Source: Lysobacterales bacterium
GTDB taxonomy: Bacteria > Pseudomonadota > Gammaproteobacteria > Xanthomonadales > Marinicellaceae
NCBI GenBank assembly: GCA_027067055.1
Contig: JAMOMK010000134.1
Coordinates: 1-64,000, forward strand
Reading direction: 5' to 3'
DNA length: 64,000 nt
Part shown: piece by piece, positions 62,238 through 64,000 of the stretch
How the letters are laid out: each line of letters opens with the position of its first letter
How positions within the stretch are numbered: the stretch's first letter is position 1
Translations under genes and position numbers: made by a program
Notes under the pieces: model-generated
Database searches by the model: none
What the model was told of the DNA's origin: nothing
What the model saw: only the letters and a program-made list of their open reading frames with translations

Positions 62238-63665
62238 ATGAAATCCATTAGAGTAAAATTATCATCACTCTTTATTTGTACTTTATTATTCACAGGTATA
62301 GGCGTATCAAACGCTAAAACACCAATAAAAATTGTGGATTTGATGATTACCCATGCGCAAATCTTAACAATGAATAAAGACAAAAAAGTCTATGGAAACG
62401 GCGTTATTATCGTCAAAGACAATCGAATACTAGCTATTGGTGATAATGCTATAGCCTCAAAATATAAAGCAAAAAAGACCATCAATGCCGATGGTGATAT
62501 TGCTATGCCTGGGATGATAAACTTACACAATCACATTCCTATGGTTGCTTTTCGTGGTCTTGGTGAAAACGGTGTTGATAATCGCCTATTCAAATTTTTC
62601 TTTCCCTTGGAAAAAAAACTACTCACACGCGACCTCATCCGTATTGCATCACGCCAAGGTGCCATGGAATTAGCCTTATCGGGTGTCACCATGGTCGCTG
62701 ATATGTATTACCACGAAGATGAAGTGGCTAAATCTGTTGCCGAAGTGGGTATTCGTGGCGTATTGGGTGAAACTGTTATGCAATTTCCTGTGGTTGATGC
62801 ACCAGAACCATATGGTGGTTTTGCATACGCTAAAAAATATATAGCCGAGTGGAAAAATCATCCACTAATTACTCCTGCCATTGCACCACACGCGACTTAT
62901 ACGGTGACACCTGAATGGTTATTGAAATCTAAAAAACTGGCAGAAAAAGAGAATATTCCCATGCTAGTACACATCACCGAATCTGCTGGCGAAAAGAAAT
63001 TAATCAGTGAGCGCATAAACCCAATAGCCGATGATAAATCCATTATTGAGTATTTAGAGGATATGGGGTTTTTATCGGACAAATTGTTAGCCGCGCATGT
63101 CATCTTTTTGAATAAAAAAGACATGCAGATCCTCAAAAAATACGGAGTTGGCATTTCCCACAATCCAAAAGCCAATAGTCGTGCTGGCACTGGCATGTCA
63201 CCAGCATGGGAAATGTACAAAATGAATCTAGACATTGGATTGGGTACTGATGGACCGATGAGCTCAAATCAAATGGACATCTTTAATGTTATGGGTTATG
63301 CCGCTACCGTTGCACGACTACCAAGCAAAGATGAATCTCGTTTTACGTCTTATGAACTGGTCGATATGGCAACCATGGGCGGTGCGCGAGCTTTAGACAT
63401 GGAAAATGAAATCGGTTCTCTAGAAGTAGGCAAAAAAGCCGACATTATTATTGTCGATACCGATGCTGCCAACACTCAACCCAACTACGACCCCTACGCC
63501 ACCATAGCATTTTCCGCCTACCCGCAGAATGTCACCCATACTATTGTTGATGGCAAAGTTATCGTAGAAAATGGCAAATTGACCACCATTGATATTAAAG
63601 AACACAATAAGCAATGGGGTCCATTGACTCAAAAAGTAGCTGAATTTGCGAAAACCCTTGAGTAA
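62238..63665 (+). CDS. Secreted amidohydrolase, SAH/MTA deaminase-like
   Basis: 475 residues. A signal peptide (SSLFICTLLFTGIGVSNA, cleavage near 27) is followed by an amidohydrolase domain: MPGMINLHNHIPMVAFRGLGENG (metal His pair), HATYTVTPEWL, VHITESAGEKK, AAHVIFLNKKDM and LDIGLGTDGPMSSNQMDIFN, which holds the catalytic Asp. This resembles the MtaD/SsnA/TrzN deaminase branch, but members of that branch are usually cytoplasmic, so the exported location is unusual. Substrate is unknown; the neighbouring purine-oxidase gene is suggestive only. It is the second exported amidohydrolase in the window (see 26754-28403). Confidence 0.88.
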   Translation: MKSIRVKLSSLFICTLLFTGIGVSNAKTPIKIVDLMITHAQILTMNKDKKVYGNGVIIVKDNRILAIGDNAIASKYKAKKTINADGDIAMPGMINLHNHIPMVAFRGLGENGVDNRLFKFFFPLEKKLLTRDLIRIASRQGAMELALSGVTMVADMYYHEDEVAKSVAEVGIRGVLGETVMQFPVVDAPEPYGGFAYAKKYIAEWKNHPLITPAIAPHATYTVTPEWLLKSKKLAEKENIPMLVHITESAGEKKLISERINPIADDKSIIEYLEDMGFLSDKLLAAHVIFLNKKDMQILKKYGVGISHNPKANSRAGTGMSPAWEMYKMNLDIGLGTDGPMSSNQMDIFNVMGYAATVARLPSKDESRFTSYELVDMATMGGARALDMENEIGSLEVGKKADIIIVDTDAANTQPNYDPYATIAFSAYPQNVTHTIVDGKVIVENGKLTTIDIKEHNKQWGPLTQKVAEFAKTLE

Positions 63666-63981
63666 AGTGGTTTGAAATTCTATTTATTCGATTATTTTTT
63701 GTGATATTCATATAATGTTCAGCTTATTTCAACTATAATCCTCACAAATCAGGCGTTGTAACAAAGTTTTAAATTTTGTCAATGCGGGATTAGAGTACAA
63801 GCATTTAGACACTTTAGCGAATTAAACTCGCTGTCAAAGCCCACATCTTTTCTATACATTATTTTACTTAACTAATATTTCGTAATTTTGAATCCTGAAT
63901 TTACATGAAGTTCTTACATCGAAACGGTGAATTCGATTGTTGGATTATTTTTTTATTCACCAAAAAATGAAGATATATATT
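63666..63981 (+). other. 316-bp leader before a probable cold-shock gene
   Basis: A gene-free, A/T-rich stretch. Long leaders are usual for cspA-type genes, where the 5' UTR controls cold-induced translation. No clear promoter or terminator is seen. Confidence 0.4.
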
Positions 63982-64000
63982 ATGAGTAAAGGTACAGTAA
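63982..64000 (+). CDS. Start of a probable cold-shock protein (partial)
   Basis: Only the first codons, M-S-K-G-T-V, lie in the window. MSKGTV followed by KWF is the usual beginning of CspA-family RNA-binding proteins, and a long gene-free leader precedes it. The rest lies outside the window. Confidence 0.55.

Overview
The window looks like a chromosomal segment of a low-GC gammaproteobacterium (A+T-rich by eye, ATG starts with short AGGAG-type ribosome sites). Supporting genes are mfd, csiV, lapA-lapB, ppsA with its regulator, an ibpA-type Hsp20, an ECF42-type sigma factor with a DGPF/YCII partner, and an envelope polysaccharide operon. One secreted protein ends in an IF-x-NGFE tail, which I associate with Lysobacterales and Marinicella-like bacteria. 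That placement is inference; there is no rRNA or tRNA to confirm it.

Layout. 0.2-8.6 kb: CsiV and YceI-like envelope proteins, a DUF885 protein, an Fe(II)/2OG-type dioxygenase, a GFA-fold protein and Mfd. 8.6-9.1 kb: degenerate intergenic DNA. 9.1-13.8 kb: operon for a 2-oxoacid:ferredoxin oxidoreductase (KorAB) and a GltD-like FAD/4Fe-4S protein that could pass its electrons to or from NAD(P). 14-19 kb: FHA protein, EtfBA, FolD, DUF1244-GNAT-lipoprotein operon. 19.3-22.8 kb: membrane GGDEF-EAL protein. 22.9-29 kb: PPK2 with a Lys/Ala-rich partner, GFA protein, oligopeptidase B, secreted amidohydrolase, Hsp20 with a sigma-32-like promoter and a possible RNA thermometer. 29.1-37.3 kb: metal-efflux cluster (CzcI-like, CzcC, CzcB, CzcA, P1B-4 ATPase). 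37.3-47 kb: tyrosine phenol-lyase/tryptophanase family enzyme with a possible leader peptide, peroxiredoxin, PSRP/PpsA, a secreted metalloprotease. 47-52.4 kb: lapA-lapB-wecA/wbpL-wbpM-galU operon. 52.4-55.3 kb: ECF42 system and a decayed IS1595-family element. 55.3-64 kb: secreted S74-tipped beta-roll protein, an orphan xanthine dehydrogenase large subunit, a Fic protein with an altered catalytic motif, a secreted amidohydrolase, and the start of a probable cold-shock gene.

The most unusual signal is a pair of 163-bp, almost fully palindromic mobile repeats (16890-17052 and 39243-39405) with 20-bp terminal inverted repeats and 5-bp target duplications. They sit 2 and 3 bases after the stop codons of folD and of the lyase gene, in the same orientation relative to those genes. 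Other leads are the PPK2/Lys-rich gene pair, a 15-codon peptide before the lyase gene, phased TTGTCC repeats before the Fic gene, and a ROSE-like hairpin before the Hsp20 gene.
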